Counted from the stretch's first letter, positions 9,722 through 20,135 are shown. The stretch is 64,000 nt of DNA from Vibrio chagasii (GCF_024347355.1 NZ_AP025465.1:930001-994000); one strand, 5' to 3'. The notes: generated by a model from the letters alone, not told the origin. Made by a program: numbers and translations.

Positions 9722-10390
9722 ATGATCTCTTCAATGACCACGATTATCCGACGTGAGCTGCTTATCGCTTTTCGACGCCAAGCGGATATCTTTAACCCGC
9801 TATGGTTCTTCATTATTGTGATTACACTTTTTCCTTTGAGTATTGGCCCAGAGCCAAATTTACTTGCACGTATTGCTCCGGGTATTGTTTGGGTTGCCGC
9901 GTTGCTCTCTGCATTGCTTTCTCTTGAGCGTCTTTTCCGTGATGATTTTCAAGATGGCGCACTTGAACAAATGATGCTGATGCCCATCCCGTTGCAGTTA
10001 GTAATATTGTCCAAGGTCATAGCACACTGGTTATTGACCGGGTTACCATTAATTTTAATTAGCCCATTGTTGGCTGTCTTGTTGTCATTAGATTTTGACA
10101 CTTGGCTATCTGTCGTAATGACTCTGCTTGTTGGAACACCTGCCTTGAGCTTTATTGGGGCGATTGGTGTTGCATTGACGGTTGGGTTGCAAAAGGGCGG
10201 GGTGTTACTGAGCCTGCTAATTTTACCGCTGTACATCCCTATTTTGATTTTCGCGACCTCAGCGATTGACGCTGCGGCGTTGGGCGTTGCATACAATGGT
10301 CAATTAGCGATTCTCGGCGCAATGTTGATGGGTGCGATGACGCTAACTCCTTTTGCGATCAGTGCCGCACTTCGTGTGAGTGTGAACTGA
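9722..10390 (+). CDS. ccmB: Heme exporter membrane protein CcmB
   Basis: Six-helix inner-membrane subunit of the CcmABCD transporter. The start MISSMTTIIRRELLIAFRRQ and the segment LLARIAPGIVWVAALLSALL are typical. Length is 222 residues from ATG 9722. An in-frame GTG at 9713 inside the ccmA end would add MSN and is the alternative. A 147-bp AT-rich gap separates it from ccmC, unusual within a tight operon; I see no terminator there. Confidence 0.93.
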   Translation: MISSMTTIIRRELLIAFRRQADIFNPLWFFIIVITLFPLSIGPEPNLLARIAPGIVWVAALLSALLSLERLFRDDFQDGALEQMMLMPIPLQLVILSKVIAHWLLTGLPLILISPLLAVLLSLDFDTWLSVVMTLLVGTPALSFIGAIGVALTVGLQKGGVLLSLLILPLYIPILIFATSAIDAAALGVAYNGQLAILGAMLMGAMTLTPFAISAALRVSVN

Positions 10391-10537
10391 TAACGGTACC
10401 AGTATCGTATAGCTATAGATAACCAAAGTGTTCGATGAGACTCATAGAGTCAGCAAAACAGATAGCAGAACAAAGATATTATTATAATTATAGCTTTAGT
10501 AGCTGTAAGCAATATGAAGTAAGAGTGAGATTACAAC

Positions 10538-11278
10538 ATGTGGAAATGGCTCCATCCCTATGCCAAAGCAGAAACGTCATACCAGCTTGCTGGTAAACTT
10601 CTGCCGTGGTTCTCAATCCTAGCGCTATTGTGTCTATCCGTCGGTACGGTGTGGGGCCTTGCGTTTGCCCCTTCTGATTATCAACAGGGTGATAGTTTCC
10701 GAATTATCTACATTCACGTTCCTTCTGCCATTTGGTCGATGGGCGTATACATGTCGATGGCGATCGCAGCGTTCATTGGATTGGTATGGCAGGTAAGACT
10801 GTCTGACATGGCGGCGTTGGCGATGGCACCGATTGGAGCGGTATTTACCTTTATCGCACTACTGACTGGTGCCGTTTGGGGTAAGCCAATGTGGGGAGCT
10901 TGGTGGGTTTGGGATGCACGCCTAACCTCAGAGCTGATTCTTCTATTCTTATATCTAGGTGTAATTGCACTGCACCACGCGTTTGATGACCAAAAAACAG
11001 CAGCAAAAGCGGCGGGTATTTTGGCTATCGTCGGCGTGATTAACCTCCCTATTATTCACTTCTCGGTAGAGTGGTGGAACACACTTCATCAGGGCGCAAC
11101 GATCACCAAGTTCGCAAAACCTTCGATTTCAAGTGACATGCTATGGCCGCTTCTTCTCAACATCTTCGGTTTCGCTTTTTTCTTTGGCGCTTTGACCATG
11201 ATTCGTTTCCGCAACGAAATCATCAGCAAAGAAAGTCATCGTCCATGGGTTCGCGAGCTTGCGGCTGATAAAGCGTAG
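10538..11278 (+). CDS. ccmC: Heme handling protein CcmC
   Basis: Inner-membrane protein that loads heme onto CcmE. Six hydrophobic segments. The periplasmic tryptophan-rich WWD motif is seen as WGAWWVWDARLTSELILL around residues 125-142, with flanking His residues (YIHVPSAIW and HFSVEWWNTLHQG) that are the expected heme ligands. Length 246 residues, standard. ccmD follows after 14 nt. Confidence 0.95.
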   Translation: MWKWLHPYAKAETSYQLAGKLLPWFSILALLCLSVGTVWGLAFAPSDYQQGDSFRIIYIHVPSAIWSMGVYMSMAIAAFIGLVWQVRLSDMAALAMAPIGAVFTFIALLTGAVWGKPMWGAWWVWDARLTSELILLFLYLGVIALHHAFDDQKTAAKAAGILAIVGVINLPIIHFSVEWWNTLHQGATITKFAKPSISSDMLWPLLLNIFGFAFFFGALTMIRFRNEIISKESHRPWVRELAADKA

Positions 11279-11292
11279 TAGGGTAGGTATTT

Positions 11293-11499
11293 ATGTATTT
11301 TGAATCTTTGAGTGATTTCTTTGCCATGGGCGGTTACGCGTCATACGTATGGAGTGCATTTGGAATCACATTTCTCTTGATGATTATCTTACTGGTGGTA
11401 AGCGTTCGTCGTGGTAAGCAATTACTAACTGAAGTACAAGCTAAGGTTGATCGCCAAGCTCGTATCGATGCAGCAAAAAATATGGAGAACACTCTATGA
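11293..11499 (+). CDS. ccmD: Heme exporter protein CcmD
   Basis: Small single-helix protein of 68 residues (helix about 17-38, [19 protein letters not shown]) with a basic cytoplasmic tail. CcmD associates with CcmABC and helps release holo-CcmE. Its size, topology and place between ccmC and ccmE identify it. The end overlaps the ccmE ATG. Confidence 0.92.
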   Translation: MYFESLSDFFAMGGYASYVWSAFGITFLLMIILLVVSVRRGKQLLTEVQAKVDRQARIDAAKNMENTL

Positions 11500-11978
11500 A
11501 CCCAAGACGCAAAAAGAGGCTGGGCATTGTCCTAGCGATCTTTTTTGGTATCAGTGCAACTATTGGATTGATTGTCTATGCACTAAACCAGAACATGGAT
11601 CTGTTCTACACGCCAACTGAACTTGTGAACGGCAAAGATGGTAAGAAACCTGAAGTTGGTCAGCGCCTACGCATTGGTGGCATGGTTGTCGTTGGTTCTG
11701 TGAACCGTGATAACGAATCATTGCGAGTTAGCTTCGATTTAGCTGATGTTGGCCCCAAAGTAACAATTTTATACGATGGTATCCTTCCTGATCTTTTCCG
11801 TGAAGGCCAAGGTATTGTTGCCCAAGGTGTCTTAAAAGACGCAACGACAATTGAAGCGTTTGAGGTGTTGGCGAAGCACGATGAAGAATACATGCCTTCT
11901 GAAGTTGCGGAAGCAATGAAGAAAACACATGAGCCTTTGCAATACACGACTGAACAAAAAGAAGGAAAAGCTCAATGA
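11496..11978 (+). CDS. ccmE: Heme chaperone CcmE
   Basis: Periplasmic heme chaperone anchored by one N-terminal helix (about 10-29). It binds heme covalently through the His of the [11 protein letters not shown] motif near residue 130, which is present. A Tyr four residues later is also conserved. Length 160 residues. The stop overlaps the ccmF ATG (ATGA). Confidence 0.95.
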   Translation: MNPRRKKRLGIVLAIFFGISATIGLIVYALNQNMDLFYTPTELVNGKDGKKPEVGQRLRIGGMVVVGSVNRDNESLRVSFDLADVGPKVTILYDGILPDLFREGQGIVAQGVLKDATTIEAFEVLAKHDEEYMPSEVAEAMKKTHEPLQYTTEQKEGKAQ

Positions 11979-13945
11979 TAGCCGAGATCGGCCATTTTGC
12001 GATGATCCTGTCCTTGGGACTTGCATTGCTGCTAAGCGTGCTCCCATTGTATGGAGCCGCTCGAAACAACACATTACTGATGAACAGCGCACGACCTTTG
12101 TCGTGGGGCATGTTCGGATTCTTAGCGATTTCGTTTTTTATTTTGTGTTACGCATTTTACACAAATGATTTTACGATTCAGTACGTTGCAAGTAACTCAA
12201 ATAGCCAACTACCTTGGTACTACCGAATTACGGCTGTTTGGGGTGCACACGAAGGTTCATTGTTGCTTTGGGTACTTATCCAAGCAGGTTGGACGGTAGC
12301 AGTAGCGACATTCAGCCGTGGTATGCCTCAAGAGTCTGTGGCTCGCGTATTGGCTATCATGGGTTTGATCAGTGTCGGCTTCTTGCTGTTCATTATCGTA
12401 ACGTCTAACCCATTCCTACGTACACTGCCTTTCTTCCCTGTTGATGGTCGAGACTTGAACCCACTGCTGCAAGATCCGGGTTTGATCATTCACCCACCGA
12501 TGCTTTACATGGGCTATGTAGGTTTCTCTGTTGCATTCTCTTTCGCGATTGCTTCTCTAATGAGTGGTCGTCTTGATACGGCATGGGCTCGTTGGTCTCG
12601 TCCTTGGACAATTGCAGCTTGGCTATTCCTAACGGTGGGTATCGCACTAGGTTCATGGTGGGCATACTACGAACTTGGCTGGGGTGGCTGGTGGTTCTGG
12701 GATCCAGTAGAAAACGCTTCATTCATGCCTTGGTTGGCTGGTACTGCACTGATGCACTCACTAGCGGTAACCGAAAAGCGTGGCACATTTAAAGCTTGGA
12801 CAGTATTGCTGGCTATCTCTGCGTTCTCATTAAGCTTGTTGGGCACTTTCTTAGTTCGTTCGGGCATTCTGGTCTCGGTTCACGCGTTCGCGTCTGATCC
12901 GGCTCGTGGTATGTTCATCCTAGGTTTCCTAGTTTTTGTTATTGGTGGCTCACTATTACTGTTCGCAGTGAAAGGTGCATCAGTTCGTGTTCGTGGTAAC
13001 TTCGATCTAGTCTCTCGTGAAAATGCGCTACTTGGTAACAACGTTCTTCTGATTGCAGCGCTAGTTGTTGTATTAGTAGGTACATTATTACCACTGGTTC
13101 ACAAACAGTTAGGTCTGGGCTCGGTATCTATCGGTGCACCATTCTTCGACATGTTGTTCTTCTGGTTAATGATCCCGTTCTCGTTCCTATTGGGTATCGG
13201 TCCTCTTATCCGTTGGAAGCGTGACAATTTATCTAGGCTTGTTAAGCCAATGATTATTTCAGGCGTATTCTCGTTAGGCTTGAGTGCGCTAATGGTGACT
13301 CTTCTAGCTGACCGCTTCAGTGGTACTGCGTTTGCTGGCTGGGTAATGGCATTCTGGATCATCTTCATGCACGGTTTTGAACTGCATGAGCGTGCGACTC
13401 ACCGTCATAGCTTTATGAAAGGTCTAACCAAGCTGCCTCGTAGCCACTGGGCGATGGTGTGTGGTCACATCGGTTTAGCCGTAACTGTAATTGGTATCGC
13501 AATGGTACAGAACTACAGTATTGAACGTGATGTTCGTCTGGCACCTGGCGAGAGCTACCAGCTTGAAGAGTACGACTTCCTATTCACAGGTGTTCGTGAC
13601 AAAGATGGTCCAAACTACGATGGTTACATTGCTGATTTTGAAATCACAAAAGAAGGCAAGTACATCAATACGCTTCACGCAGAAAAACGCTTCTACACGA
13701 CGGCTAAGTCTATGATGACCGAAGCGGCGATTGACCGTGGTGTAACGCGCGACCTTTACATCGCAATGGGTGAGCGTCTAGACGACAACAAATCTTGGGC
13801 TGTACGTATTTACTACAAACCATTTGTACGTTGGATCTGGGCCGGTTCTTTGATCATGTCTCTTGGTGGCGCTATCGCTATCAGTGACCGTCGTTACCGT
13901 TTCCGTAAGCCAACCAAAAAGTCGGCTCAAGAGCAGGAGGCTTAA
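11975..13945 (+). CDS. ccmF: Cytochrome c heme lyase subunit CcmF
   Basis: Large polytopic protein of 656 residues that attaches heme to apocytochrome c. The WWD domain [18 protein letters not shown] is around residues 230-250. Conserved His residues occur in [22 protein letters not shown] and [12 protein letters not shown] periplasmic domain precedes the final helix. It overlaps ccmE and is followed 5 nt later by ccmG. Confidence 0.96.
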   Translation: MIAEIGHFAMILSLGLALLLSVLPLYGAARNNTLLMNSARPLSWGMFGFLAISFFILCYAFYTNDFTIQYVASNSNSQLPWYYRITAVWGAHEGSLLLWVLIQAGWTVAVATFSRGMPQESVARVLAIMGLISVGFLLFIIVTSNPFLRTLPFFPVDGRDLNPLLQDPGLIIHPPMLYMGYVGFSVAFSFAIASLMSGRLDTAWARWSRPWTIAAWLFLTVGIALGSWWAYYELGWGGWWFWDPVENASFMPWLAGTALMHSLAVTEKRGTFKAWTVLLAISAFSLSLLGTFLVRSGILVSVHAFASDPARGMFILGFLVFVIGGSLLLFAVKGASVRVRGNFDLVSRENALLGNNVLLIAALVVVLVGTLLPLVHKQLGLGSVSIGAPFFDMLFFWLMIPFSFLLGIGPLIRWKRDNLSRLVKPMIISGVFSLGLSALMVTLLADRFSGTAFAGWVMAFWIIFMHGFELHERATHRHSFMKGLTKLPRSHWAMVCGHIGLAVTVIGIAMVQNYSIERDVRLAPGESYQLEEYDFLFTGVRDKDGPNYDGYIADFEITKEGKYINTLHAEKRFYTTAKSMMTEAAIDRGVTRDLYIAMGERLDDNKSWAVRIYYKPFVRWIWAGSLIMSLGGAIAISDRRYRFRKPTKKSAQEQEA

Positions 13946-13950
13946 CTCGA

Positions 13951-14502
13951 ATGAACAAAAAGATTTTATTCATTCCATTGATTGCGTTCATGGTTCTAGC
14001 GGGAATCTTTGCAACGCAATTGGTGCGTAACCAGTCGGGCGATGACCCGACTAAACTTGAATCGGTATTGATCGGTAAGCCAGTACCTGAGTTTGATCTC
14101 GAAGACTTAGAGCAACCTGGCAAGTTACATGACCAAGCGATCTTTAAAGGTGAGCCGCTGCTTCTTAACGTGTGGGCGACTTGGTGTCCTACTTGTTATG
14201 CAGAGCACTCCTACCTGAACAAGCTGGCTGACAAGGGCGTTAAGATTATTGGTCTTAACTACAAAGATGATCGCAACAAAGCGGTTGGTTGGTTAAAAGA
14301 GCTAGGTAACCCGTATCTAATCAGTCTTTTTGATGGCAACGGCATGTTAGGTCTAGACCTTGGTGTGTATGGTGCTCCAGAAACTTTCCTAATCGACGCT
14401 AACGGTGTCGTTCGCTATCGCCATGTGGGCGATGTAAATCCAACGAACTGGGCATCAACGCTTGAGCCGATGTACAACGACCTGTTGGAGGAAGCGAAAT
14501 GA
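13951..14502 (+). CDS. ccmG: Thiol:disulfide oxidoreductase CcmG (DsbE)
   Basis: Membrane-anchored thioredoxin-fold protein that keeps apocytochrome CXXCH cysteines reduced. An N-terminal helix (about 4-22) is followed by the active site WATWCPTCYAEH and the cis-Pro region LGVYGAPETFLID. 183 residues. The stop overlaps the ccmH start. Confidence 0.95.
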   Translation: MNKKILFIPLIAFMVLAGIFATQLVRNQSGDDPTKLESVLIGKPVPEFDLEDLEQPGKLHDQAIFKGEPLLLNVWATWCPTCYAEHSYLNKLADKGVKIIGLNYKDDRNKAVGWLKELGNPYLISLFDGNGMLGLDLGVYGAPETFLIDANGVVRYRHVGDVNPTNWASTLEPMYNDLLEEAK

Positions 14503-14990
14503 TTAAGAAGGCACTGATTACTTTATTTGCTACGTTTGCGATTTCAGCGACTGTGTCTGCAGCGGCTATCGAGTTTCATGAATTCGATAACGTTGACCAA
14601 GAACAGCAGTTTAAAGAGCTGAGCAACACGCTGCGTTGTCCTAAATGTCAGAACAACACAATTGGTGACTCGAATGCTGAATTAGCGGTCGACTTGCGCC
14701 AAAAAGTGTACGAGATGACAAAAGAAGGTAAGTCGAAGCAAGACATCATTGATTACATGATTGCCCGTTACGGTAACTTCGTGACTTACAATCCGCCACT
14801 AACACTTGCGACGTCGATCCTATGGATCGGTCCATTTGCAGTGGTTGTGTTTGGATTTGGCTTGATCATTGTACGAAGCAGAAAGTCAAAATCACAAGCG
14901 GCAACAGAGTCAGATAAAGACTGGGATGCAGACAAAGAAGCACGTTTAAAAGCGTTACTCGATGAAGAGAACGACGGAGATAAACAGTAA
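14499..14990 (+). CDS. ccmH: Cytochrome c biogenesis thiol protein CcmH (N-terminal type)
   Basis: 163 residues. A signal peptide or anchor (about 1-22), then the redox motif LRCPKCQNNTIGDSNAELA with the CXXC pair, then one C-terminal helix (about 105-127) and a charged tail. It corresponds to the short CcmH; the TPR part is the separate downstream gene ccmI, the usual split in Vibrio. The last base is shared with the ccmI ATG. Confidence 0.93.
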   Translation: MIKKALITLFATFAISATVSAAAIEFHEFDNVDQEQQFKELSNTLRCPKCQNNTIGDSNAELAVDLRQKVYEMTKEGKSKQDIIDYMIARYGNFVTYNPPLTLATSILWIGPFAVVVFGFGLIIVRSRKSKSQAATESDKDWDADKEARLKALLDEENDGDKQ

Positions 14991-16210
14991 TGACTCTATT
15001 TTGGGTTTCGACCATTATTCTTTCGCTAGCAGCAATCTTGATGATTGTTCTGCCTTTTATTAATAAAAAGGCAAACAACGATGATGTGCTTCGCGATGAA
15101 TTGAACAAAGCATTCTACAAAGACCGTCTTGATGAGTTAGAAGTAGAAGCAGAAGAAGGTCTTGTTGATAACCAACAGGAGCTGATCGCTGATTTGAAAC
15201 AATCTCTGCTTGACGATGTCCCTGCTAAGCAAGAGATGAAAAAGACTCATATCTCAACGCTTGGCGTGGTTGTTCCGTCAATCATTTTGGTTGTTGCAGT
15301 TACTTACGGTATGTACTTTAAGTTTGGTGCGTTAGACAAGGTTCAACATTGGCAAGAAGTCAGCAATAACCTTCCTGAGCTATCTAAAAAGCTAATGTCA
15401 TCAGAAGGCGGTACGCTAACTGATGATGAACTTGAAGATTTGACACTAGCACTACGTACTCGCTTGCATTACCAACCAAAAGATTCAACGGGTTGGTTGC
15501 TACTGGGTCGTATTGCGCTAGCTAACCGTGATGTACAAACCGCGATTGATGCGATGGAGCGTGCTTATAAGTTAGAGCCTAAAGACGAAGACGTTCAACT
15601 TGGCTTTGCGCAAGCACTGATGTTGTCTCCAGATGAGGCAGAGCAAAACCAAGCTCGCTTGCTTCTAAGTCGTTTGGTTCAAAACGATTACGTTGATCTT
15701 CGTGTGTTCTCGCTACTCGCATTCGATGCATTTGAGCGTCAAGATTACCCTGGTGCGGTTAAGTTCTGGAGCATCATGCAACAAATGATTGGTCCACAAG
15801 ACAGCCGTTATGAAATGCTTTCTCGCAGCATCGAAAGCGCTCAGAAGAAAATGGGCGACGTGATGGGTGTTGACCAAGGCAAAAGTGTGGCAGTAACACT
15901 TAAACTATCCGCAGAGGTGGATGCGGACCCTAAGTCAGTGCTCGTTGTCTCTGTGCACCGAGCGGATGGCTCACGTATGCCCATTGCTGCGGCACGTTAT
16001 CCGCTGGGTTCATTCCCTCGTACAGTTGTACTTGATGACGGTAATAGCATGATCCAAGGTCAAAAATTGTCTAGTCTTGATACTTTGATGGTGAGAGCGA
16101 GGCTTGATTCTGATGGTAATGTCTCAACCCGAGGTGGTGATTGGTATGGTGAAAGTAAAGTGGTGGAATTGGGTACGCCAGTAACAATTAACATCAACAA
16201 GCAATATTAA
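14990..16210 (+). CDS. ccmI: Cytochrome c biogenesis TPR protein CcmI
   Basis: Apocytochrome-binding component of the heme lyase complex. Two N-terminal helices (about 4-22 and 88-108) flank a cytoplasmic leucine-zipper-like loop. TPR repeats follow (for example LLLGRIALANRDVQTAIDAM) and a C-terminal periplasmic domain. 406 residues. It is the last ccm gene; a terminator lies about 70 bp downstream. Confidence 0.92.
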   Translation: MTLFWVSTIILSLAAILMIVLPFINKKANNDDVLRDELNKAFYKDRLDELEVEAEEGLVDNQQELIADLKQSLLDDVPAKQEMKKTHISTLGVVVPSIILVVAVTYGMYFKFGALDKVQHWQEVSNNLPELSKKLMSSEGGTLTDDELEDLTLALRTRLHYQPKDSTGWLLLGRIALANRDVQTAIDAMERAYKLEPKDEDVQLGFAQALMLSPDEAEQNQARLLLSRLVQNDYVDLRVFSLLAFDAFERQDYPGAVKFWSIMQQMIGPQDSRYEMLSRSIESAQKKMGDVMGVDQGKSVAVTLKLSAEVDADPKSVLVVSVHRADGSRMPIAAARYPLGSFPRTVVLDDGNSMIQGQKLSSLDTLMVRARLDSDGNVSTRGGDWYGESKVVELGTPVTININKQY

Positions 16211-16279
16211 TTGGCATTTTGCATAGGGGGTAGCTATTCCGATTTTTATATAAACGGTATAGACTTACGCCAACAATTG

Positions 16280-16303
16280 AGGCTAGCGATTGCTGGCCTT
16301 TTT
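16280..16303 (+). terminator. Terminator after ccmI
   Basis: AGGCTAGC-GATT-GCTGGCCT followed by TTTTT. It lies between ccmI and mlaA, so mlaA probably depends on readthrough or its own promoter. Confidence 0.75.
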
Positions 16304-16326
16304 ATTATTCCTTATGGAAAGGTGAT

Positions 16327-17106
16327 ATGTCTGTCAGTGTTTTAAGACTCTCGAGTTTACTCTTTATCGCAAGCCTTACGGTGGGCTGCTCTAGTGCGCC
16401 AGATGAAAGCAATAATAACCTTGAAACCTCTGAATACGTCGAAGAGTCCCACCCGAATGATCCTTTTGAAGGTTTCAACCGAGCGATGTGGACGGTCAAT
16501 TATGACTACTTAGATCCTTATTTGGTTCGGCCTGTGTCTGTCGCTTATGTTGATTACACACCTGCCCCCATTCGCACAGGAATCTCCAATTTTCTCGCCA
16601 ATTTAGACGAACCAGCCAGTATGGTGAATAACTTACTTATGGGTAATGGCAGAAAAGCAGTTGACCATTTTAATCGTTTTTGGATTAACTCGACGTTTGG
16701 TTTGTTAGGTTTGATTGACATTGCTAGCGAAGCCGGGATCACCAAATATGATGATAAATCTTTCTCTGATGCAATTGGTCATTACGGTGTAGGAAATGGG
16801 CCGTATTTTATGGTGCCAGGTTACGGTCCTGTCACGACTCGTGAAGTGACGAGTCAGGTGGACAGCCTCTATGTGCCTCTGTCTTTGTTGAACGTTTGGG
16901 CCGGTCTGGGCAAGTGGGCCTTTGAAGGGATGGAAACACGTGCTCAGTTAGTATCTCAAGAAGCCTTGTTAGATGACTCTCCAGATCCATACGCGCTAAC
17001 ACGTGATGTCTACATCCAACGTCGTGATTTTAAAGCTGAGATTGAACCAGAAGAGGTGGATCTTGAAGAAGAAGATTTCATCGATGGTTATCTAGAAGAC
17101 TACTAG
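16327..17106 (+). CDS. mlaA: Outer-membrane lipoprotein MlaA (VacJ)
   Basis: Component of the Mla phospholipid retrograde transport pathway that removes phospholipids from the outer leaflet of the outer membrane. Lipoprotein signal with lipobox LTVGC (Cys near residue 21). The family core starts at NDPFEGFNRAMWTVNYD, followed by IRTGISNFLANLDEPASMVNNLL. The tail is strongly acidic. 259 residues. It is convergent with the fadL genes. Confidence 0.93.
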   Translation: MSVSVLRLSSLLFIASLTVGCSSAPDESNNNLETSEYVEESHPNDPFEGFNRAMWTVNYDYLDPYLVRPVSVAYVDYTPAPIRTGISNFLANLDEPASMVNNLLMGNGRKAVDHFNRFWINSTFGLLGLIDIASEAGITKYDDKSFSDAIGHYGVGNGPYFMVPGYGPVTTREVTSQVDSLYVPLSLLNVWAGLGKWAFEGMETRAQLVSQEALLDDSPDPYALTRDVYIQRRDFKAEIEPEEVDLEEEDFIDGYLEDY

Positions 17107-17133
17107 AAACTCGATTTAGGAAACCGATAAAAG

Positions 17134-17169
17134 AAAGGCTCGATGTTGAAAACAACATCGAGCCTTTTT
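17134..17169. terminator. Bidirectional terminator between mlaA and fadL
   Basis: AAAGGCTCGATGTTG-AAAA-CAACATCGAGCCTTT, a 15-bp perfect stem with T-tracts on both strands. It serves the convergent genes on each side. Confidence 0.92.
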
Positions 17170-17196
17170 AATGCTTTCTACTTTTAGATCAGTAGA

Positions 17197-18504
17197 TTAG
17201 AAGCGGTAGTTAGCTTGTACACCAACTAGCCAGATGCTACCAGTCACTTCACCTTCGAAGTTACCACCAAATGGTGCAGAAGCTGCGTCATCTTCAACCA
17301 TTTTTGCGTCTTTCGCTAGGATGTAAGTGAAGCCAGCATCTAAAGTTAGTTGCTCAGACCACTGGTAGCCAGCACCAATACTTAGCCAAGTACGGTCTGT
17401 TTCTGGAATCGTTGCTGTGCGGTGTTCTTCGCTTACCGCTGAAGTGTCGTATGCGATACCAGAACGTAGGGCAAGCTTAGGTGTCATTTGGTAAGTTGTA
17501 CCGATAGCAAAGCGGTAGTTGTCTTTCCAGTTTTCTTCTTTGATATCTTGAGTACGTTTTGAGCCAAACTCAGGAATATCTGCCACAAGCTCTTTGAAGC
17601 TGCTCCAATTTGTCCAGTTAACGCTCGCGTGAACCGCTACTTTGTTGGTAAGTTGGTGGAAACTTGCCAGTTCTGCTGTAGCTGGTAAAGCTAGTTCCAT
17701 CGAGCCACTATATTTTGGTTTTATAGCACCTAATCCAGCGCTTTCAGCTGCAGCCTTATCGAAAGCAGCGCCATTTGCGTGGCCTTCAAGGGTTAGATCT
17801 ACTTCTGATTTGTAGGTAAAACCAAGGCGGTTATTTTCGTTGATTTGCCAAGCTGTACCTACTTGCCAACCCCACGCAGTATCATCACCTTCCATATATT
17901 TCAGAGCAGTACCTGGTTGCAGTGGAGCTAAAGAGTTCGCAGTAGATACCGCACCAAAGCTACCTTCAGCCATGATGTAACGAATACCACCACCAATAGA
18001 TACGCTTTCAAGTACTTGGTAAGCGGCGTTAAGGTTTAGCTCCATGGTTTTAACGCTTGCTTCGTTGCCGTGGTTTGCGCCACCGAAGTCTGTACCTAGG
18101 TCAGTTTCCATGCCGTAGTTCGTGCCAGCCGCAAAACCTAACGCGAATTTGTCGTTGTACTTATGAGAAACATAAAAGTTTGGAATTACTGCACTGTGGG
18201 CGAAGTCACTAGAGTTTGAGCTCGTTGTACCACGAGGTGTTGTAGAGGTGCCGTCAATGTCAATGTTTGGATCTACATAGATAGCACCAACTGAAACTTG
18301 AGTGCCTTCTAGGTAAGTTAGCATAGCAGGGTTACGCCATTGTGCGTCTGCACCGTCAGCCATTGCTGCTTCACCAGCGTAAGCTCGGCCCAGGCCTGTT
18401 GCTGAGTATTCTGCTAGTTGAAAGCCCGCTGCTTGAGTCACCGTAGAAGTTGAAAGTAGTCCAACTGCCACTGCAGTAGATAGAAGAGTCTTATTCATTT
18501 TCAT
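17197..18504 (-). CDS. fadL: FadL-family outer-membrane long-chain fatty acid transporter (copy 2)
   Basis: Beta-barrel protein for uptake of long-chain fatty acids. Signal peptide ending TVTQA|AGFQLAEYSATGLGRAYAG; the Asn-Pro motif WRNPAML near mature residue 50 and the final aromatic (NYRF) are typical. I chose the start MKMNKTLLSTA at 18504. An ATG at 18540 would give an odd 12-residue extension before the signal peptide. It is paralogous to the next gene and shares its spacing of conserved blocks. Whether the two differ in substrate cannot be told from sequence. Confidence 0.88.
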   Translation of the reverse strand: MKMNKTLLSTAVAVGLLSTSTVTQAAGFQLAEYSATGLGRAYAGEAAMADGADAQWRNPAMLTYLEGTQVSVGAIYVDPNIDIDGTSTTPRGTTSSNSSDFAHSAVIPNFYVSHKYNDKFALGFAAGTNYGMETDLGTDFGGANHGNEASVKTMELNLNAAYQVLESVSIGGGIRYIMAEGSFGAVSTANSLAPLQPGTALKYMEGDDTAWGWQVGTAWQINENNRLGFTYKSEVDLTLEGHANGAAFDKAAAESAGLGAIKPKYSGSMELALPATAELASFHQLTNKVAVHASVNWTNWSSFKELVADIPEFGSKRTQDIKEENWKDNYRFAIGTTYQMTPKLALRSGIAYDTSAVSEEHRTATIPETDRTWLSIGAGYQWSEQLTLDAGFTYILAKDAKMVEDDAASAPFGGNFEGEVTGSIWLVGVQANYRF

Positions 18505-18752
18505 TATTATGTTCGCTGAATTATAAGTATTTAGTGTCATGATTCTACTTTTAGAGTTATTACTTTAAAAATGAAATTCGAGTAAAACAGTGTTTTAGCG
18601 ATTAAATGATAAAATATGACTGATTATTAGCTTAATAGTCTGAATGTTTCGAGTGTGTTATCGGATTTGAGCGTACACTTGTAGCTAGATATGACCTGTG
18701 TAGGCTACAGCTGTAAGCTTAAATCGATGTTGGTCAGTGGCTTAGATAATAA

Positions 18753-18779
18753 AAAAGGGTCGCATAAAGCGACCCTTTT
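18753..18779 (-). terminator. Terminator after the upstream fadL copy
   Basis: AAAAGGGTCGC and GCGACCCTTTT flank a 5-nt loop. On the minus strand it ends in a T-tract. It separates the two fadL copies into distinct transcription units. Confidence 0.88.
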
Positions 18780-18800
18780 GGATTTGAAATAAGACTGGTG

Positions 18801-20135
18801 CTAGAATCTGTGCGTGTATTGAACACCAAATAACATAGCAGTAGCTTTAGTTGTCGTATTTAGACTTAAACCATCATTTTCTGCGCCACCGTTGATCGTA
18901 TCTTCAACTTTTACGTCTTCACCAAGTAGGTATGTGAAGCCAAGGTCAAGTGTTTGGTCTTTGTTGAAGTGATAGCTTGCACCAGCTGAGAACCATTGAC
19001 GGTCTGAATCTGGTACTGAAACAGAAGTTAGTGAGTCTTGAACGCCTTCATCGAACATATATCCGATACGCGCTTCCCAATTTTGGTTGATGTAATAAGT
19101 ACCACCGATTGAGTAGTGGTAAGTGTCTTTCCACTTGTAATCTTTGATATTGGTACCGTCAGTAGTTACTAGTGAATCAAAGTCACTCCAACTAATGTAT
19201 TGGATGCTGTAGTGTACGGCAAACTTAGTGTTTTCGATACGGTGGTAACCAGAAAACTCAGCCATTGAAGGTAATGGCATTTTAAGGTCGCCAATATTAT
19301 CGTTACCTTGGTAAGAAACTGTGCCACTTGCTTCGATTTCTGGGCTGTAATGGTAGCTTAAACCGAAACGGTTGTTTTCATTAAGTTCGTAAACTGTACC
19401 TACATTGAAACCTACCCCCCAGCCTGATGCGTCTACGTCCATCAAGTTTTGAGTCGTTTGGCCTACAGGAGTAAAGTTAACACCGTCAGGAGTGGTAAGA
19501 ACATTCATCGTACTGTCGCGCTTTAGTTCGCCTTGACCATAAATGATGTCTAAGCCAGCACCAATGCTCCATTGCTCGTTGATACGATAAGAACCAGCGA
19601 TAAGCAGATTTACAGAGCTTACGTTGGTAGTACCACCAAACGCGTCAGCACCAGGAACGACGGTAGTGCCGGCAGGAGATTTAATTACGCTACCTGTACC
19701 AGCGCCCCAGCTGTTACCGAACTCATTAGTTGTACCAAAGTTAGAGTAAGCTCCGAAACCAACTGCAAACTTTTCATTGAGAGGAACCGCAACATACAGG
19801 TTAGGAACAACTGATGTTGCATCGTTTGTTGTGTCGTCAATAGATTGAGAGCCTAGAGGTGACGAATATGTTGTACCTTTGACTTCAACTTCGGAGTCTA
19901 TAACGTTAAAGCCCAATGAAACTTCGGTGCGGTCGAATAATGCAAGAGCTGCTGCATTACGAGCCATTGCTGAAGCGTTATCTGCGATTACTGCATCACC
20001 AGCGAAAGCACGGCCAAGACCAGTTGCTGATTGTGAGTTGAGTTGGAAACCTGCTGCCATCGCTTGCGAAGACGCCAGTGTAATTGTTACTGCTAAAAGA
20101 GACTTTTTAAACAGACGCGTGTTGTTGGTAGTCAT
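18801..20135 (-). CDS. fadL: FadL-family outer-membrane long-chain fatty acid transporter (copy 1)
   Basis: 444-residue beta-barrel precursor. Signal peptide ends SSQAMA|AGFQLNSQSATGLGRAFAG, and the C-terminus ends in the aromatic of YTHRF. AAAGGAAT on the minus strand is well placed before the ATG. Compared with copy 2 it lacks the WRNPA form and has ARNAAAL at that place. A terminator follows, so each copy is probably transcribed alone. Confidence 0.88.
   Translation of the reverse strand: MTTNNTRLFKKSLLAVTITLASSQAMAAGFQLNSQSATGLGRAFAGDAVIADNASAMARNAAALALFDRTEVSLGFNVIDSEVEVKGTTYSSPLGSQSIDDTTNDATSVVPNLYVAVPLNEKFAVGFGAYSNFGTTNEFGNSWGAGTGSVIKSPAGTTVVPGADAFGGTTNVSSVNLLIAGSYRINEQWSIGAGLDIIYGQGELKRDSTMNVLTTPDGVNFTPVGQTTQNLMDVDASGWGVGFNVGTVYELNENNRFGLSYHYSPEIEASGTVSYQGNDNIGDLKMPLPSMAEFSGYHRIENTKFAVHYSIQYISWSDFDSLVTTDGTNIKDYKWKDTYHYSIGGTYYINQNWEARIGYMFDEGVQDSLTSVSVPDSDRQWFSAGASYHFNKDQTLDLGFTYLLGEDVKVEDTINGGAENDGLSLNTTTKATAMLFGVQYTHRF

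Noticed and set aside
10391..10537. Possible internal promoter in the ccmB-ccmC gap
   Set aside because: The gap is AT-rich, but no hexamer pair with proper spacing stood out.
18678..18706. TGTAGC/GCTACA inverted repeat between the fadL copies
   Set aside because: Short arms, long loop and no match to a known operator; could be chance.
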